A stretch of DNA of 64,000 nt from Flavobacteriales bacterium (GCA_020853105.1 JADYZM010000077.1:62001-126000); one strand, 5' to 3'; positions 23,957 through 33,332 are shown, counted from the first letter of the stretch. Notes: generated by a model not told the origin, from the sequence alone. Numbers and translations: made by a program.

Positions 23957-26926
23957 ATGCAATATCAATTTCAGGAGATAGAAAAGAAATGGAGAAAGTA
24001 TTGGGCAGATAACAAAACTTTTGCTGTTTCTGACCAAAGTGTAAAACCAAAATGCTACGTATTAGATATGTTTCCATATCCTTCCGGAGCTGGATTACAC
24101 GTGGGTCACCCACTTGGGTATATTGCATCGGACGTATATGCTCGTTATAAAAGACTTTTAGGGTTTAATGTTCTTCACCCTATGGGCTATGATTCTTTTG
24201 GTTTGCCTGCTGAACAATATGCAATCCAGACAGGTCAACATCCTGCAATAACAACCAAGGTAAATATTGAAGGTGGAGTTGATAAACAAGGAAATACTAT
24301 ACCTGGATATAGAAAACAGTTAGATAAAATTGGATTTTCATACGATTGGGATAGAGAAGTTCGAACTTCAAACCCTGACTACTACAAGTGGACTCAATGG
24401 ATTTTTAAGCAGTTGTTTAGTTCTTGGTACAACATTAATTCTAATAAAGCCGAAAGGATTGAGTCTTTGATAGAAGCATTTAAAAACAATGGAAATTCAG
24501 GAATAAATGCTGTTTGTGATGAAACAATCCTTTTTTCAGCCGAGCAGTGGAATAGTTGGAGTGAGGAAGAACAACAAAAAATTCTTTTAAACTACAGAAT
24601 AGCCTATTTATCTGATACATGGGTAAATTGGTGTCCTGCTCTAGGAACTGTTTTAGCAAATGATGAAATTAAAGATGGTGTTTCAGAGCGAGGAGGCTAT
24701 CCGGTTGAACAAAAACTAATGAAGCAGTGGAGCATGAGAATTACTGCTTATGCTGAACGTTTACTTCAAGGATTAGATAAACTAGATTGGACAGATTCAA
24801 TAAAAGATGTTCAGCGCAATTGGATTGGAAAAAGCGAGGGAGCACAAGTCATTTTTGAAGTAAAATCTTCTATTCATAAAAATTTAACTATTGAAGTTTT
24901 TACAACACGTCCAGACACTATTTTTGGAGTTTCTTTTATGGTATTAGCTCCTGAACACGATTTAGTTGATTTAATTACAACACCTGAACAAATAGAATCA
25001 GTTGAGGCATATAAAAAATCAGCTTTATTGAAATCAGAAAGAGACCGCCAGTCTGACATCAAAAATATTACTGGAGCTTTTACAGGGGCATACGCAACTC
25101 ATCCATTTACGGGTGAAATTATTCCTGTTTGGATTGGTGATTATGTTCTTGCAACTTATGGAACCGGTGCTGTGATGGCTGTTCCATGCGGAGATCAACG
25201 AGATTGGGATTTTGCCAAACATTTTAACATTCCAATTAAAAATATTTTTAAAGACATAGATGTTTCACATGCTGCATACACAGAAAAAGATGCGATAATT
25301 ACTCAATCTAATTTTTTAGATGGCTTGCAGGCAAAAGAAGCGTTAAAAATGGCGATTGTTGAGATTGAAAAACGAGGATTTGGGAAAGGCAAAACACAAT
25401 ATAGATTAAGAGATGCCGTATTTTCCAGGCAGCGATATTGGGGCGAACCATTCCCTGTTTACTACAAAGGTGAAACCCCTTTTTTGATTGAAGATGAGAA
25501 TTTACCTGTAATTCTACCTGATATAGATTCGTATTTACCAACAGAAGATGGCAACCCGCCATTAGCCAGAGTTTCAAAAACAAATTGGTCTGTTCAGTGC
25601 ACTGGAGAAAGAATGGAATACAATACAATGCCGGGTTGGGCGGGAAGTAGTTGGTACTTTCTACGGTATATGGACCCTAAAAACAATAATGAGTTTGTCT
25701 CTAAAGATAAAGTGAATTATTGGAAAAATGTTGATTTATACATAGGTGGAGCAGAACACGCAACCGGTCATTTGCTTTACTCTCGTTTTTGGACTAAGTT
25801 CCTATATGATTTGGGATATATTCCGTTTGATGAGCCGTTTCAAAAAATGATAAACCAAGGAATGATACAGGGAAGAAGCAGTATAGTTTATCGGACTCAT
25901 TTGGACATTACTGTTGAATCAAACGAAGGGTTTGATATCTTTCTTTTGAATTTCATTAAGAATCATCCTATTTTTATATCATCAAAACAGCTTAACAACA
26001 GAAATCATCAAAACTTCACAATCCTGATTGAAAAGCTAAAAAATAAATTTATTCTGCAACATCCTGAAATTCAAATTATAGATATTAAAACCTATGAAAA
26101 TGTAACACCAATTCATGTTGATATTTCTATGGTTGAAAATGATAAATTAAACATTGAAGCTTTTAAAAAGTGGAGAGAAGAGTTTAATGGGGCTGAATTT
26201 ATTTTGGAGGAAAACGGAGATTATATATGCGGGTATGAAATAGAAAAGATGTCAAAATCGAAATTTAATGTTCAAACTCCAGACGAACTTGTTGAAAAAT
26301 TTGGTGCTGACACATTGCGTTGCTACGAAATGTTTTTAGGTCCTTTAGAGCAACATAAACCTTGGGACATTCAGGGAATTACCGGTGTTCACGGATTTTT
26401 AAAAAAACTGTGGAAACTTTTTTATGATGAAAATGGTTGGATTGTTTCCGAAGAAAAACCAACTGAATCTGAATTAAAAACACTTCATAAAACCATAAAA
26501 AAGATAAAAGAAGATATTGAACGGTTTTCGTTTAATACTCCAATTTCTGCTTATATGATATGTGTAAACGAATTAACATCTCAAAAATGCAATAAAAGAG
26601 AAATATTAGAAGATTTATTGATAATCCTATCGCCTTTTGCTCCTCATATTTCTGAAGAATTATGGGAAAAATTAGGTCATTCAGATAGTATTTCACATGC
26701 TGTTTTCCCTAAAGTAAATGAATCTTATTTGGTTGAGAGTAATTATAAATATCCGGTATCTTTTAATGGCAAAATGAGGTTTGTGCTTGAATTACCAACA
26801 TCATTATCAGCGGCTGAGATTGAAAAAGAAGTAATTAATAATGAGCAAACTGCCAAATATCTGGAGGGAAAAGCACCTAAGAAAATAATAGTAGTTCCGC
26901 AAAAGATAGTAAATGTGGTAATGTAA
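23957..26926 (+). CDS. leuS: Leucyl-tRNA synthetase
   Basis: About 989 residues. Class I synthetase charging tRNA-Leu. The HIGH motif appears as HVGH within PYPSGAGLHVGHPLGY, and KMSKS is intact about 780 residues later. The editing domain (CP1) contains the TTRPDT-like segment TTRPDTIFGVSF. Compared with E. coli LeuRS (860 residues) there are two insertions. One is near residue 155-205, as seen in Bacteroidota. The other lies before KMSKS (about 650-770) and is larger. The ATG at 23957 begins with the usual MQYQFQEIEKKW; the upstream TTG at 23882 would place the start in front of a TAATTTCG promoter-like box near 23921. Confidence 0.95.
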   Translation: MQYQFQEIEKKWRKYWADNKTFAVSDQSVKPKCYVLDMFPYPSGAGLHVGHPLGYIASDVYARYKRLLGFNVLHPMGYDSFGLPAEQYAIQTGQHPAITTKVNIEGGVDKQGNTIPGYRKQLDKIGFSYDWDREVRTSNPDYYKWTQWIFKQLFSSWYNINSNKAERIESLIEAFKNNGNSGINAVCDETILFSAEQWNSWSEEEQQKILLNYRIAYLSDTWVNWCPALGTVLANDEIKDGVSERGGYPVEQKLMKQWSMRITAYAERLLQGLDKLDWTDSIKDVQRNWIGKSEGAQVIFEVKSSIHKNLTIEVFTTRPDTIFGVSFMVLAPEHDLVDLITTPEQIESVEAYKKSALLKSERDRQSDIKNITGAFTGAYATHPFTGEIIPVWIGDYVLATYGTGAVMAVPCGDQRDWDFAKHFNIPIKNIFKDIDVSHAAYTEKDAIITQSNFLDGLQAKEALKMAIVEIEKRGFGKGKTQYRLRDAVFSRQRYWGEPFPVYYKGETPFLIEDENLPVILPDIDSYLPTEDGNPPLARVSKTNWSVQCTGERMEYNTMPGWAGSSWYFLRYMDPKNNNEFVSKDKVNYWKNVDLYIGGAEHATGHLLYSRFWTKFLYDLGYIPFDEPFQKMINQGMIQGRSSIVYRTHLDITVESNEGFDIFLLNFIKNHPIFISSKQLNNRNHQNFTILIEKLKNKFILQHPEIQIIDIKTYENVTPIHVDISMVENDKLNIEAFKKWREEFNGAEFILEENGDYICGYEIEKMSKSKFNVQTPDELVEKFGADTLRCYEMFLGPLEQHKPWDIQGITGVHGFLKKLWKLFYDENGWIVSEEKPTESELKTLHKTIKKIKEDIERFSFNTPISAYMICVNELTSQKCNKREILEDLLIILSPFAPHISEELWEKLGHSDSISHAVFPKVNESYLVESNYKYPVSFNGKMRFVLELPTSLSAAEIEKEVINNEQTAKYLEGKAPKKIIVVPQKIVNVVM

Positions 26927-26928
26927 AT

Positions 26929-26962
26929 AAAAAAATCCGTTAGAAATCTAACGGATTTTTTT
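26929..26962. terminator. Terminator between leuS and tRNA-Val
   Basis: AATCCGTTAGA and TCTAACGGATT pair around a two- to four-base loop, flanked by A and T runs. It can end leuS transcription on the plus strand and the tRNA transcript on the minus strand. Confidence 0.85.
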
Positions 26963-26963
26963 G

Positions 26964-27038
26964 TGGGAGATGAGGGATTCGAACCCCCGACCCTCTCGGT
27001 GTAAACGAGATGCTCTGAACCAGCTGAGCTAATCTCCC
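26964..27038 (-). tRNA. tRNA-Val (anticodon UAC)
   Basis: On the minus strand the cloverleaf is complete. The acceptor GGGAGAT pairs with ATCTCCC and is followed by discriminator A. The D arm is GCTC...GAGC, the anticodon stem TCTCG/CGAGA holds TTTACAC with anticodon TAC, and the T arm is GGGGGTTCGAATCCC. CCA is not encoded. 75 bases. Confidence 0.97.
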
Positions 27039-27101
27039 TTCTTGTTAAAGCGGCTGCAAATATATACTTATTCTAATTTACTACAAACTTTTTTAAAAAA
27101 A

Positions 27102-29009
27102 TTATTCCTGCTTCAGTTTGAAAAGAAGTTTTCCAGAGCAGTTCATCATTTTTGTTGATTTTTGATTAGTCTGGAAGGTAATGTTTTCAAAAATAAATTT
27201 GTATTCCAATTCTCCGGATATTCCAGCAATCGTCATATCACTTAAAGGCAAGTCATATTTATTTACTTTACCATATTTTTCTTCTAAATTCTGTTGGATT
27301 GTGCTTAAACTTATGGTTGAAATTGGCTTTGAATCTCTGTTTATAACTAAGGTTGACTTTTGTTTTGATGGGACAATTACTTCATAAGCACTACTATCAA
27401 TCGTAAATTGAGCAAAGACTTCTTTTATTGTTTTATCATCTGGAAATAGATAAATGTACAACGGGATTTCATAATCATAACCCTTGATTTCAGTAAATGC
27501 AGAACTATTGTTTGAAGAATAAGTATAGCTTTTATCTAGGGTTGCATCATAATATATATAATCTAACCCCATTGCTTTCATATAAATTTCGGCTTCATTA
27601 ATTCTTTCCCAACTTTCTTTTTTCTCATTGTATGAAGTAAGCTGCTGGTCAAATTGTTGAGAATACCAATTTTTAATAGAGTTGAAATCATGAAAATCAT
27701 CAAGATAATCAAGAATAGATTTAATTTCTGCTTTCAAAGAGTCGTTTATTTGATTCTGATTTTGCGGATTAAAAGTTATAGTCCTGAAGTTCGTATCTAT
27801 TTTTATAGTTTGTTCGTTAACTATTTTTTCATTTTTTAGTAAGTTAGAATTTTCTAAAATGTGTTTCAGTCTGTTTACTTGGCTTTTTTCACTAACGCTA
27901 AAAATACCCCATGGTCCAAACGAAGCAGTAGTTATTGTGATGAATAAAGAAATCGGTATAATCTTGATATTGGTTTTACCTATAATAAAATAGATACTCA
28001 CCAAACTTAGCCAAACTCCCATCATAAATAATAAATATCTGTTTATTGTTATTCCATAATCATTCAATCTCATACTAAGAGCTATAAAAAGCATTACAAC
28101 TAATGGAATTAAAATAAAATAGTAAGCCCTAGAGACAGTTTTAATCCAACTATTTCCTTCTTGATTTCCATAAGGAAACATCAATAACATATTAAAAATT
28201 CCAGAAACTGCTACTCCGGTAATCATATATGAAACCACACCCTTGGGCCAGTCCCACAAAGAAATTATTTTTACTCCATAACTATACAGTATAAGGATAT
28301 ATAATGCTAGCAAAGGAAGAAATATATATTGTGAGAAAATTTTAAGTCCCGAAGGATAGCTTATATCTTCATCTATTGTGCTACTGTCTTCAGGGGCTCC
28401 GGACAAAAATATCCATGTACTTATCAAGCCCTGAATTACAATGAATGCTTCTAAGTAGAGATTATTATTTATTTTAATATTAAATAAAGTATCTAATGCG
28501 GCTAATGATAAAATTATTCCGAGGTATAAAAAAAATGAAAAGATTGAGGCTACAATAAATCGGATAAACAAGGCTTTATTAAATTGCCAAAATCCATTTA
28601 TTTCACTTGTTTTTATAAAAGGAGAAAATGAAACCAATAAATGAATCGCAATACTATAAATTACAAATTTGATATAAGGAACATTTGTTGTGTAGTGGAA
28701 GTCAGAGGTTGGAAATGTAAAAAATAATAATGCAAGCAGTACAATTCCAACGGTATTTAATAAAACTCGTTTTGTTAAATTAAGTTTGTGTCTGGAGACA
28801 ATAATCTCAACACAAAAGAAGAGTGAAATACCAAGCCCACAGCATAGTATTGTATTAATATAAGGTAGATGGTTCGTTATGGATTTTTCCTTTTCAACCA
28901 ATATTATTCCTATAAAAACTAGAGCCAATGAACTTAATAAGCTCATAGGATATCGAAGTGCTGAAGATTTTGCCTGAGTTGCTAAATAATTAATAGAAGG
29001 AAGTTTCAT
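27102..29009 (-). CDS. DUF4153-like polytopic membrane protein
   Basis: A 635-residue protein. The first 400 residues carry about twelve hydrophobic helices, and the last 230 are a soluble domain rich in Ser, Thr, Tyr and Asn. An ALRYPMSLLSS start and a FNKALFIRFIVAS segment fit the DUF4153 family of Bacteroidota membrane proteins, whose function is unknown. The C-terminal extracytoplasmic domain, with Tyr/Asp-rich sheet-like segments, is longer than I would expect for the bare family. The gene is solitary. Confidence 0.65.
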   Translation of the reverse strand: MKLPSINYLATQAKSSALRYPMSLLSSLALVFIGIILVEKEKSITNHLPYINTILCCGLGISLFFCVEIIVSRHKLNLTKRVLLNTVGIVLLALLFFTFPTSDFHYTTNVPYIKFVIYSIAIHLLVSFSPFIKTSEINGFWQFNKALFIRFIVASIFSFFLYLGIILSLAALDTLFNIKINNNLYLEAFIVIQGLISTWIFLSGAPEDSSTIDEDISYPSGLKIFSQYIFLPLLALYILILYSYGVKIISLWDWPKGVVSYMITGVAVSGIFNMLLMFPYGNQEGNSWIKTVSRAYYFILIPLVVMLFIALSMRLNDYGITINRYLLFMMGVWLSLVSIYFIIGKTNIKIIPISLFITITTASFGPWGIFSVSEKSQVNRLKHILENSNLLKNEKIVNEQTIKIDTNFRTITFNPQNQNQINDSLKAEIKSILDYLDDFHDFNSIKNWYSQQFDQQLTSYNEKKESWERINEAEIYMKAMGLDYIYYDATLDKSYTYSSNNSSAFTEIKGYDYEIPLYIYLFPDDKTIKEVFAQFTIDSSAYEVIVPSKQKSTLVINRDSKPISTISLSTIQQNLEEKYGKVNKYDLPLSDMTIAGISGELEYKFIFENITFQTNQKSTKMMNCSGKLLFKLKQE

Positions 29010-29090
29010 TAGATTTTTTTTAAATAACGAATAAGAACCAGTAAATAGTATTAACGAAAATAGAATAATTTTTTGATTAATCCTATAGGG

Positions 29091-29765
29091 CTATTCCTGG
29101 AAACCACTAACCACAATAACAATTTCACCTTTTAAAGAATTGTTTTTGTAATATTCAAGAACTTCTGCAACACTTCCACGTACTGTTTCTTCATGGATTT
29201 TAGTCAACTCGCGAGATACAGAAATTTGACGGGTTTCACCAAAAAATTCAGAAAATTGCTCAAGAGTTTTAAGCAATCGATGAGTGGATTCATAAAAAAT
29301 AATAGTTCTAGTTTCTTCTTTAAGAAGATTTAGTCGGGTATGACGACCTTTTTTATGAGGTAAAAAGCCTTCAAAAACAAACTTATCACACGGAAACCCT
29401 GAGTTTATAAGAGCAGGCACAAAAGCAGTTGCCCCTGGTAGGCATTCAACATCTATTTCATTTTGAATACAGGCTCTAACAATTAAAAAACCGGGGTCAG
29501 ATATACCCGGTGTACCTGCATCACTAACTATAGCTACTGTTTTGTTTTGCTTCAAATCTTCAATTATCCGTTCAAGGGCTTTATGTTCATTGTGCTGATG
29601 AAATGGAACCAATTTCTTGTTGATTGTAAAGTGGGAGAGAAGTTTTGCAGTTTGTCGAGTATCTTCTGCGAGAATGTAATCTACATCCTTCAAAGTTTGT
29701 ATTGCTCTAAAAGTGATATCATTCAGATTTCCAATGGGTGTTGGGACTATGAATAATTTAGCCAT
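29091..29765 (-). CDS. rsmI: 16S rRNA (cytidine-1402 2'-O)-methyltransferase RsmI
   Basis: A 224-residue SAM-dependent methyltransferase of the tetrapyrrole-methylase superfamily. Signature segments are VPTPIGNLNDITFRA at the N-terminus, AEDTRQTAKLL, the SDAGTPGISDPG loop (about residue 80), and GEIVIVVSG at the end. It modifies the decoding centre of 16S rRNA. A perfect minus-strand TATATTTG promoter box lies at 29799-29806. Confidence 0.95.
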   Translation of the reverse strand: MAKLFIVPTPIGNLNDITFRAIQTLKDVDYILAEDTRQTAKLLSHFTINKKLVPFHQHNEHKALERIIEDLKQNKTVAIVSDAGTPGISDPGFLIVRACIQNEIDVECLPGATAFVPALINSGFPCDKFVFEGFLPHKKGRHTRLNLLKEETRTIIFYESTHRLLKTLEQFSEFFGETRQISVSRELTKIHEETVRGSVAEVLEYYKNNSLKGEIVIVVSGFQE

Positions 29766-29798
29766 AAATTTTAATATTCAGTGTAAAGATAATCGCTG

Positions 29799-29806
29799 CA
29801 AATATA
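29799..29806 (-). promoter_or_regulatory. Predicted rsmI promoter -7 element
   Basis: The minus strand reads TATATTTGC, a perfect match to TAnnTTTG followed by C, 34 bases before the rsmI start. Confidence 0.55.
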
Positions 29807-29873
29807 AATTGTTTAACTTTATGTGAATTTAATGCAACCTTTTTCATAATTATTACATCTAAAAGCCAAGTAG

Positions 29874-30416
29874 ATGAAACTTACTGATGAGCAACTGGTA
29901 AAAAAGTGTCTTGAAAAAGATTCTCTTGCTCAAAAGCAGTTGTTTGATACTTTTTCAAAACGAATGATGGGTACTTGTTTGCGTTATACAAAAGACGTAG
30001 AAGAGGCTCAAGATGTGTTGCAAATGGGTTTTGTAAAAGTTTTTGAAAAGCTTTATTTATTTAATAATGAAGGTTCTTTAGAAGGTTGGATTAGAAAAGT
30101 GATTATCAATACGGCATTAGACCAAATTCGAAAAAATAAAAAATTTGAAGATAATTTGGATTTGAATGTAGTAGAATATCATGTTTCATCAGATAATGAA
30201 AATGCTTTAGAACATCTGTCGGCGAAAGATTTATTAAAAATAATTCAAGAAATGCCAACAGGTTTTAGAACTGTTTTCAATTTATATGCAATCGAAGGAT
30301 ATACACATCAAGAAATTGCCGATAAACTAAATATTTCAATAAACACTTCGAAGTCACAATATTCAAGAGCCAGAGTTTATTTACAAAAGATTTTAATAGA
30401 AGAAAAAATAGTGTAA
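29874..30416 (+). CDS. ECF-family RNA polymerase sigma factor
   Basis: A 180-residue sigma-70 family factor with only regions 2 and 4. Region 2 spans about 25-90, with DVEEAQDVLQMGFVKVFEKL. Region 4 (about 120-175) contains the helix-turn-helix YTHQEIADKLNISINTSKSQYSRAR. The next gene, 7 bases downstream, encodes a membrane protein with an anti-sigma-like start, so the two probably form a sigma/anti-sigma pair that senses an envelope signal. Targets are unknown. Confidence 0.92.
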   Translation: MKLTDEQLVKKCLEKDSLAQKQLFDTFSKRMMGTCLRYTKDVEEAQDVLQMGFVKVFEKLYLFNNEGSLEGWIRKVIINTALDQIRKNKKFEDNLDLNVVEYHVSSDNENALEHLSAKDLLKIIQEMPTGFRTVFNLYAIEGYTHQEIADKLNISINTSKSQYSRARVYLQKILIEEKIV

Positions 30417-30423
30417 CAAAAAC

Positions 30424-31533
30424 GTGAAAAAAGACCTAAATAACATAGAAGATTTATTCAAAGAAGCGTTTAACGGCTTCGAAGCAGACGTTGACTCATC
30501 TGTTTGGACAAATATTCAACAACAAATAGGTTCTGTTGCGAATTCCTCTCCATCTGGAAATTCAGGAGTTGTTTCTTCCGGGGTTACAAAATCAGTATTG
30601 GTTAAAATTGCTGCCGGAGTTGTAATTGCTACCGGTATTTCAGTTGCAGCATATCAAATATTTTCTCCTGAAAAAATTGAAGAAACAAATACAATTTCTT
30701 TATCTCATAATCCAACTATAAATGAACATATTGAAGTAGAAAGTAACGAAAATCAAGCCGGTAAAAATATTGTAATTGATAAAACCAAACATCAAGAACA
30801 AGAAGAACAAAAAGTAAAAATTGAGTCTAAAAAATCAATAGTAGAAAATGATAATCAAGTTCAATCTGTTGAAAATAACACTCAAATAAAAGAAGATAAA
30901 ATCATCTCAGTTTCTAGTAACAATAAGGCTGTTACTCAACCCGCAATAAATTCGAATGCAATAACTCAGAAAGCAAACGCAAACAACAATAGTGAGCAAG
31001 AAGTTGAAAAATTAAAAGCAAAAATAATAGCTTCATCTATTAAAGGAAAAGCTCCATTCTACGTTGATTTTGATGTTGATGGAAATGCCACAGATTATTT
31101 ATGGACTTTTGGAGATAATACCTCTTCTGAGGATAAAAATCCAACACATAGTTTTGAAAAACCTGGAAAATATACAGTAGTGTTAACAGCAAAAAACAAG
31201 CTCAATCAAACAATAATCTGTAAACAAGAAATAACTGTTAACAGTTCTATTGTTTCTAAAATTGCTACAATTCCAACAGTTTTTTCACCAAATGATGATG
31301 GAATGAATGATATTATTAAAGTTGACGGTGAATATATTACTCAATTTAAAGCAGTGGTTAGAGATATAAAAGGAGACGTTGTGTTTGAATGGGATAGTAT
31401 TGATGGTTTTTGGGACGGAAAAGACATGCACAATCAAATAAAACCTGGAGGAACTTACTATTTAATTGTTGTTGCAACAGGTGAAGACGGAGAAAAACAC
31501 ACAATCAAACAAAGTGTTCAACTATTCAGATAG
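30424..31533 (+). CDS. Anti-sigma-like membrane protein with PKD and T9SS-type C-terminal domain
   Basis: A 369-residue protein starting with GTG. Residues 1-40 (LNNIEDLFKEAFNGFE ... SVWTNIQQQ) resemble the cytoplasmic part of Bacteroidota anti-sigma proteins. One membrane helix (about 57-79) follows, then a charged, Gln/Asn/Glu-rich linker to about 195. A PKD domain (about 200-275, with DYLWTFGDN and HSFEKPGKYTV) comes next. The last 90 residues match the gliding-motility-associated C-terminal domain (VFSPNDDGMNDIIKV ... GGTYYLIV). That domain is the type B T9SS sorting signal, normally found on secreted proteins with cleavable signal peptides; here it is tethered to the inner membrane. Co-transcribed with the sigma factor. 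Confidence 0.82.
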   Translation: MKKDLNNIEDLFKEAFNGFEADVDSSVWTNIQQQIGSVANSSPSGNSGVVSSGVTKSVLVKIAAGVVIATGISVAAYQIFSPEKIEETNTISLSHNPTINEHIEVESNENQAGKNIVIDKTKHQEQEEQKVKIESKKSIVENDNQVQSVENNTQIKEDKIISVSSNNKAVTQPAINSNAITQKANANNNSEQEVEKLKAKIIASSIKGKAPFYVDFDVDGNATDYLWTFGDNTSSEDKNPTHSFEKPGKYTVVLTAKNKLNQTIICKQEITVNSSIVSKIATIPTVFSPNDDGMNDIIKVDGEYITQFKAVVRDIKGDVVFEWDSIDGFWDGKDMHNQIKPGGTYYLIVVATGEDGEKHTIKQSVQLFR

Positions 31534-31544
31534 AATAGATTAGG

Positions 31545-32294
31545 CTAGTGGTTTTTGAATCGCTGCATAATTTTTGAAGCATAGACAAACTCGCAAAGTT
31601 CTTTGTTGTCTGTTTGAAGAATATCAATATTATTCCCCATCCACCATTTTTTTCCTTGATGTAAAAATAAAATATTTTCTCCCGTTTCCATTACAGAGTT
31701 CATATCATGTGTTACGACAATTGTTGTCATTTGAAACTCTCTAGTAATTTCTAGAATCAGATTGTCTATTACAATTCCTGTTCGAGGGTCCAAACCCGAG
31801 TTGGGCTCGTCACAAAATAAATATTTTGGATTTAATGCAATTGCTCTTGCAATTCCAACTCTTTTTTGCATACCTCCACTCAATTCAGCAGGATATTTGA
31901 AATTTGCATTTGTCAGATTTACCCTATTCAAACAAAAGTTTACTCTGTCCAGCATTTCTTCTCTGGTCATTTTTGTGTACATCTGAAGTGGAAATAAAAT
32001 ATTATCTTCTACAGTTAGTGAGTTAAAAAGAGCTGATGCCTGAAATAACATACCCACCTCTGATCGTATAGATTTACGTTGCATGAACCCCATCTGAGTA
32101 AAGTTTCTCCCATCAAATTCAATACTTCCTTCATCAATCTCATGGAGGCCAACTATACATTTGATTAATACTGATTTACCCGACCCACTGGCTCCAATTA
32201 TCAAATTCATTTCACCTTGCTTGAAAACATGAGAAACATCTTCTAATACTTTGTGATTTCCAAATGATTTTGATATGTTTTTTATTTCTATCAT
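31545..32294 (-). CDS. MlaF-like ABC transporter ATP-binding protein
   Basis: A 249-residue ABC ATPase with Walker A GASGSGKS (about 35-42), signature LSGGMQKR (about 139), Walker B LFCDEPNSGLDP (about 160) and switch His in VTHDMNS. It follows the MlaE-type permease with no spacing and is typical of the MlaEF lipid-transport pairs that move phospholipids between the inner and outer membranes. The MlaD substrate-binding subunit is not next to it, unlike in proteobacteria. Confidence 0.88.
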   Translation of the reverse strand: MIEIKNISKSFGNHKVLEDVSHVFKQGEMNLIIGASGSGKSVLIKCIVGLHEIDEGSIEFDGRNFTQMGFMQRKSIRSEVGMLFQASALFNSLTVEDNILFPLQMYTKMTREEMLDRVNFCLNRVNLTNANFKYPAELSGGMQKRVGIARAIALNPKYLFCDEPNSGLDPRTGIVIDNLILEITREFQMTTIVVTHDMNSVMETGENILFLHQGKKWWMGNNIDILQTDNKELCEFVYASKIMQRFKNH

Positions 32295-33038
32295 TTACAT
32301 CAATAACAATTCAGTTAAAATATAATTGATTATAAGAATTGCAATACTGCTATAAACTACTGATTTGGTTGCAGCTTTACCTATTTCTAAAGAGCCACCA
32401 CGAACATAATAACCAAAAAACGAAGGAACGCTTGTGATAATAAAAGCAAAGAATAAGGTTTTGATAAGCGCATAAATAATACTGAATAAAGTAAACTTCC
32501 ATCGAATTCCTATTAAATATTTATCCATGGTAGAAAAGTCTGAATATGAAGAAACAACAGCTCCACCTAACACACCCAAAAACATACTATAGATTATTAT
32601 CAGAGGAACTATCATTAAGGCAGCAACAATTTTTGGAAGAATTAAATATGAAGCAGAGTTAACACCCATTATTTCATAAGCATCTATTTGTTCGGTAATT
32701 CTCATGGTTCCAATTTCTGAAACTATGTTAGAACCAATTTTACCGGCTAATATTAAACACATCATGGTTGGAGCCAACTCCAATATAAATGATTGCCGAG
32801 TTGCAAAACCGATTGCATAATCTGGAATTAAAGGACTATCGATGTTTGATGCTGTTTGTAATGTTACTACAGCACCCATAAAAAATGATATTATTGCAAT
32901 TAAGCCCAATGAACCCAAGCCTAAACTAACCATTTCAGTTAGTGTTTGACGCCAATATAAACTCAAGTTTTCCGGTTTTTTAAAAACTCGATTCAACAAA
33001 AGAAAATACTGTCCTATTTGATGGAGTGCCGTTAACAT
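32295..33038 (-). CDS. MlaE-family lipid ABC transporter permease
   Basis: A 247-residue permease of the MlaE (DUF140) family with five or so membrane helices. The conserved segments GAVVTLQTA, ELAPTMMCLILAGKIGSNIVSEIGTMRITEQIDAYEIMGVN and the later GYYVRGGSLEIGKA are all present. Its stop codon directly abuts the ATG of the ATPase gene. Together they should form a retrograde or anterograde lipid transporter in the inner membrane. Confidence 0.9.
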   Translation of the reverse strand: MLTALHQIGQYFLLLNRVFKKPENLSLYWRQTLTEMVSLGLGSLGLIAIISFFMGAVVTLQTASNIDSPLIPDYAIGFATRQSFILELAPTMMCLILAGKIGSNIVSEIGTMRITEQIDAYEIMGVNSASYLILPKIVAALMIVPLIIIYSMFLGVLGGAVVSSYSDFSTMDKYLIGIRWKFTLFSIIYALIKTLFFAFIITSVPSFFGYYVRGGSLEIGKAATKSVVYSSIAILIINYILTELLLM

Positions 33039-33149
33039 TTTGTAAATATTCGATAAAAGTAATTATTTATTGAGAATTGTCTGTTTAGAATTCATGCATT
33101 TACTAAAGAAAATAAAAAAAAATAATCAAACAATCGTAATTTCGTAATA

Positions 33150-33290
33150 ATGAAATCGCTCTCGATATATGTTTTTATTTGTGCTTTTTTATTTGCACTG
33201 ATTTGCTCCTGCTCCTCATCAAAGAAAAGTAAATGCAACACATGTCCAAAGTGGAGCAATAGAAATTCAATTAAATTTCAACAAGCATAG
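33150..33290 (+). CDS. Tiny lipoprotein with CxxC (46 residues)
   Basis: ATG at 33150, stop at 33288. The first 20 residues form a hydrophobic signal ending ALICSC, with a good lipobox. The mature part is only about 27 residues, with lysines, CNTCPKWS and a short basic tail. The CNTC pair could form a disulfide or bind metal. It stands between the MlaE operon (divergent) and feoA, with a TAATTTCG promoter-like box at 33137-33144. Small lipoproteins with a CxxCPxWS-like end occur in Bacteroidota, but I know no function for them. Its closeness to feoAB suggests, weakly, a metal link. Confidence 0.6.
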   Translation: MKSLSIYVFICAFLFALICSCSSSKKSKCNTCPKWSNRNSIKFQQA

Positions 33291-33332
33291 TGAAATGCTG
33301 ATTAATATCAGTATCTGTAAAAAAAATATAAT

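Noticed and set aside
31522-31538. Hairpin CTATTC/GAATAG as terminator for the sigma operon
   Set aside because: The stem is only six weak pairs and has no T run, so it is not supported as a terminator.
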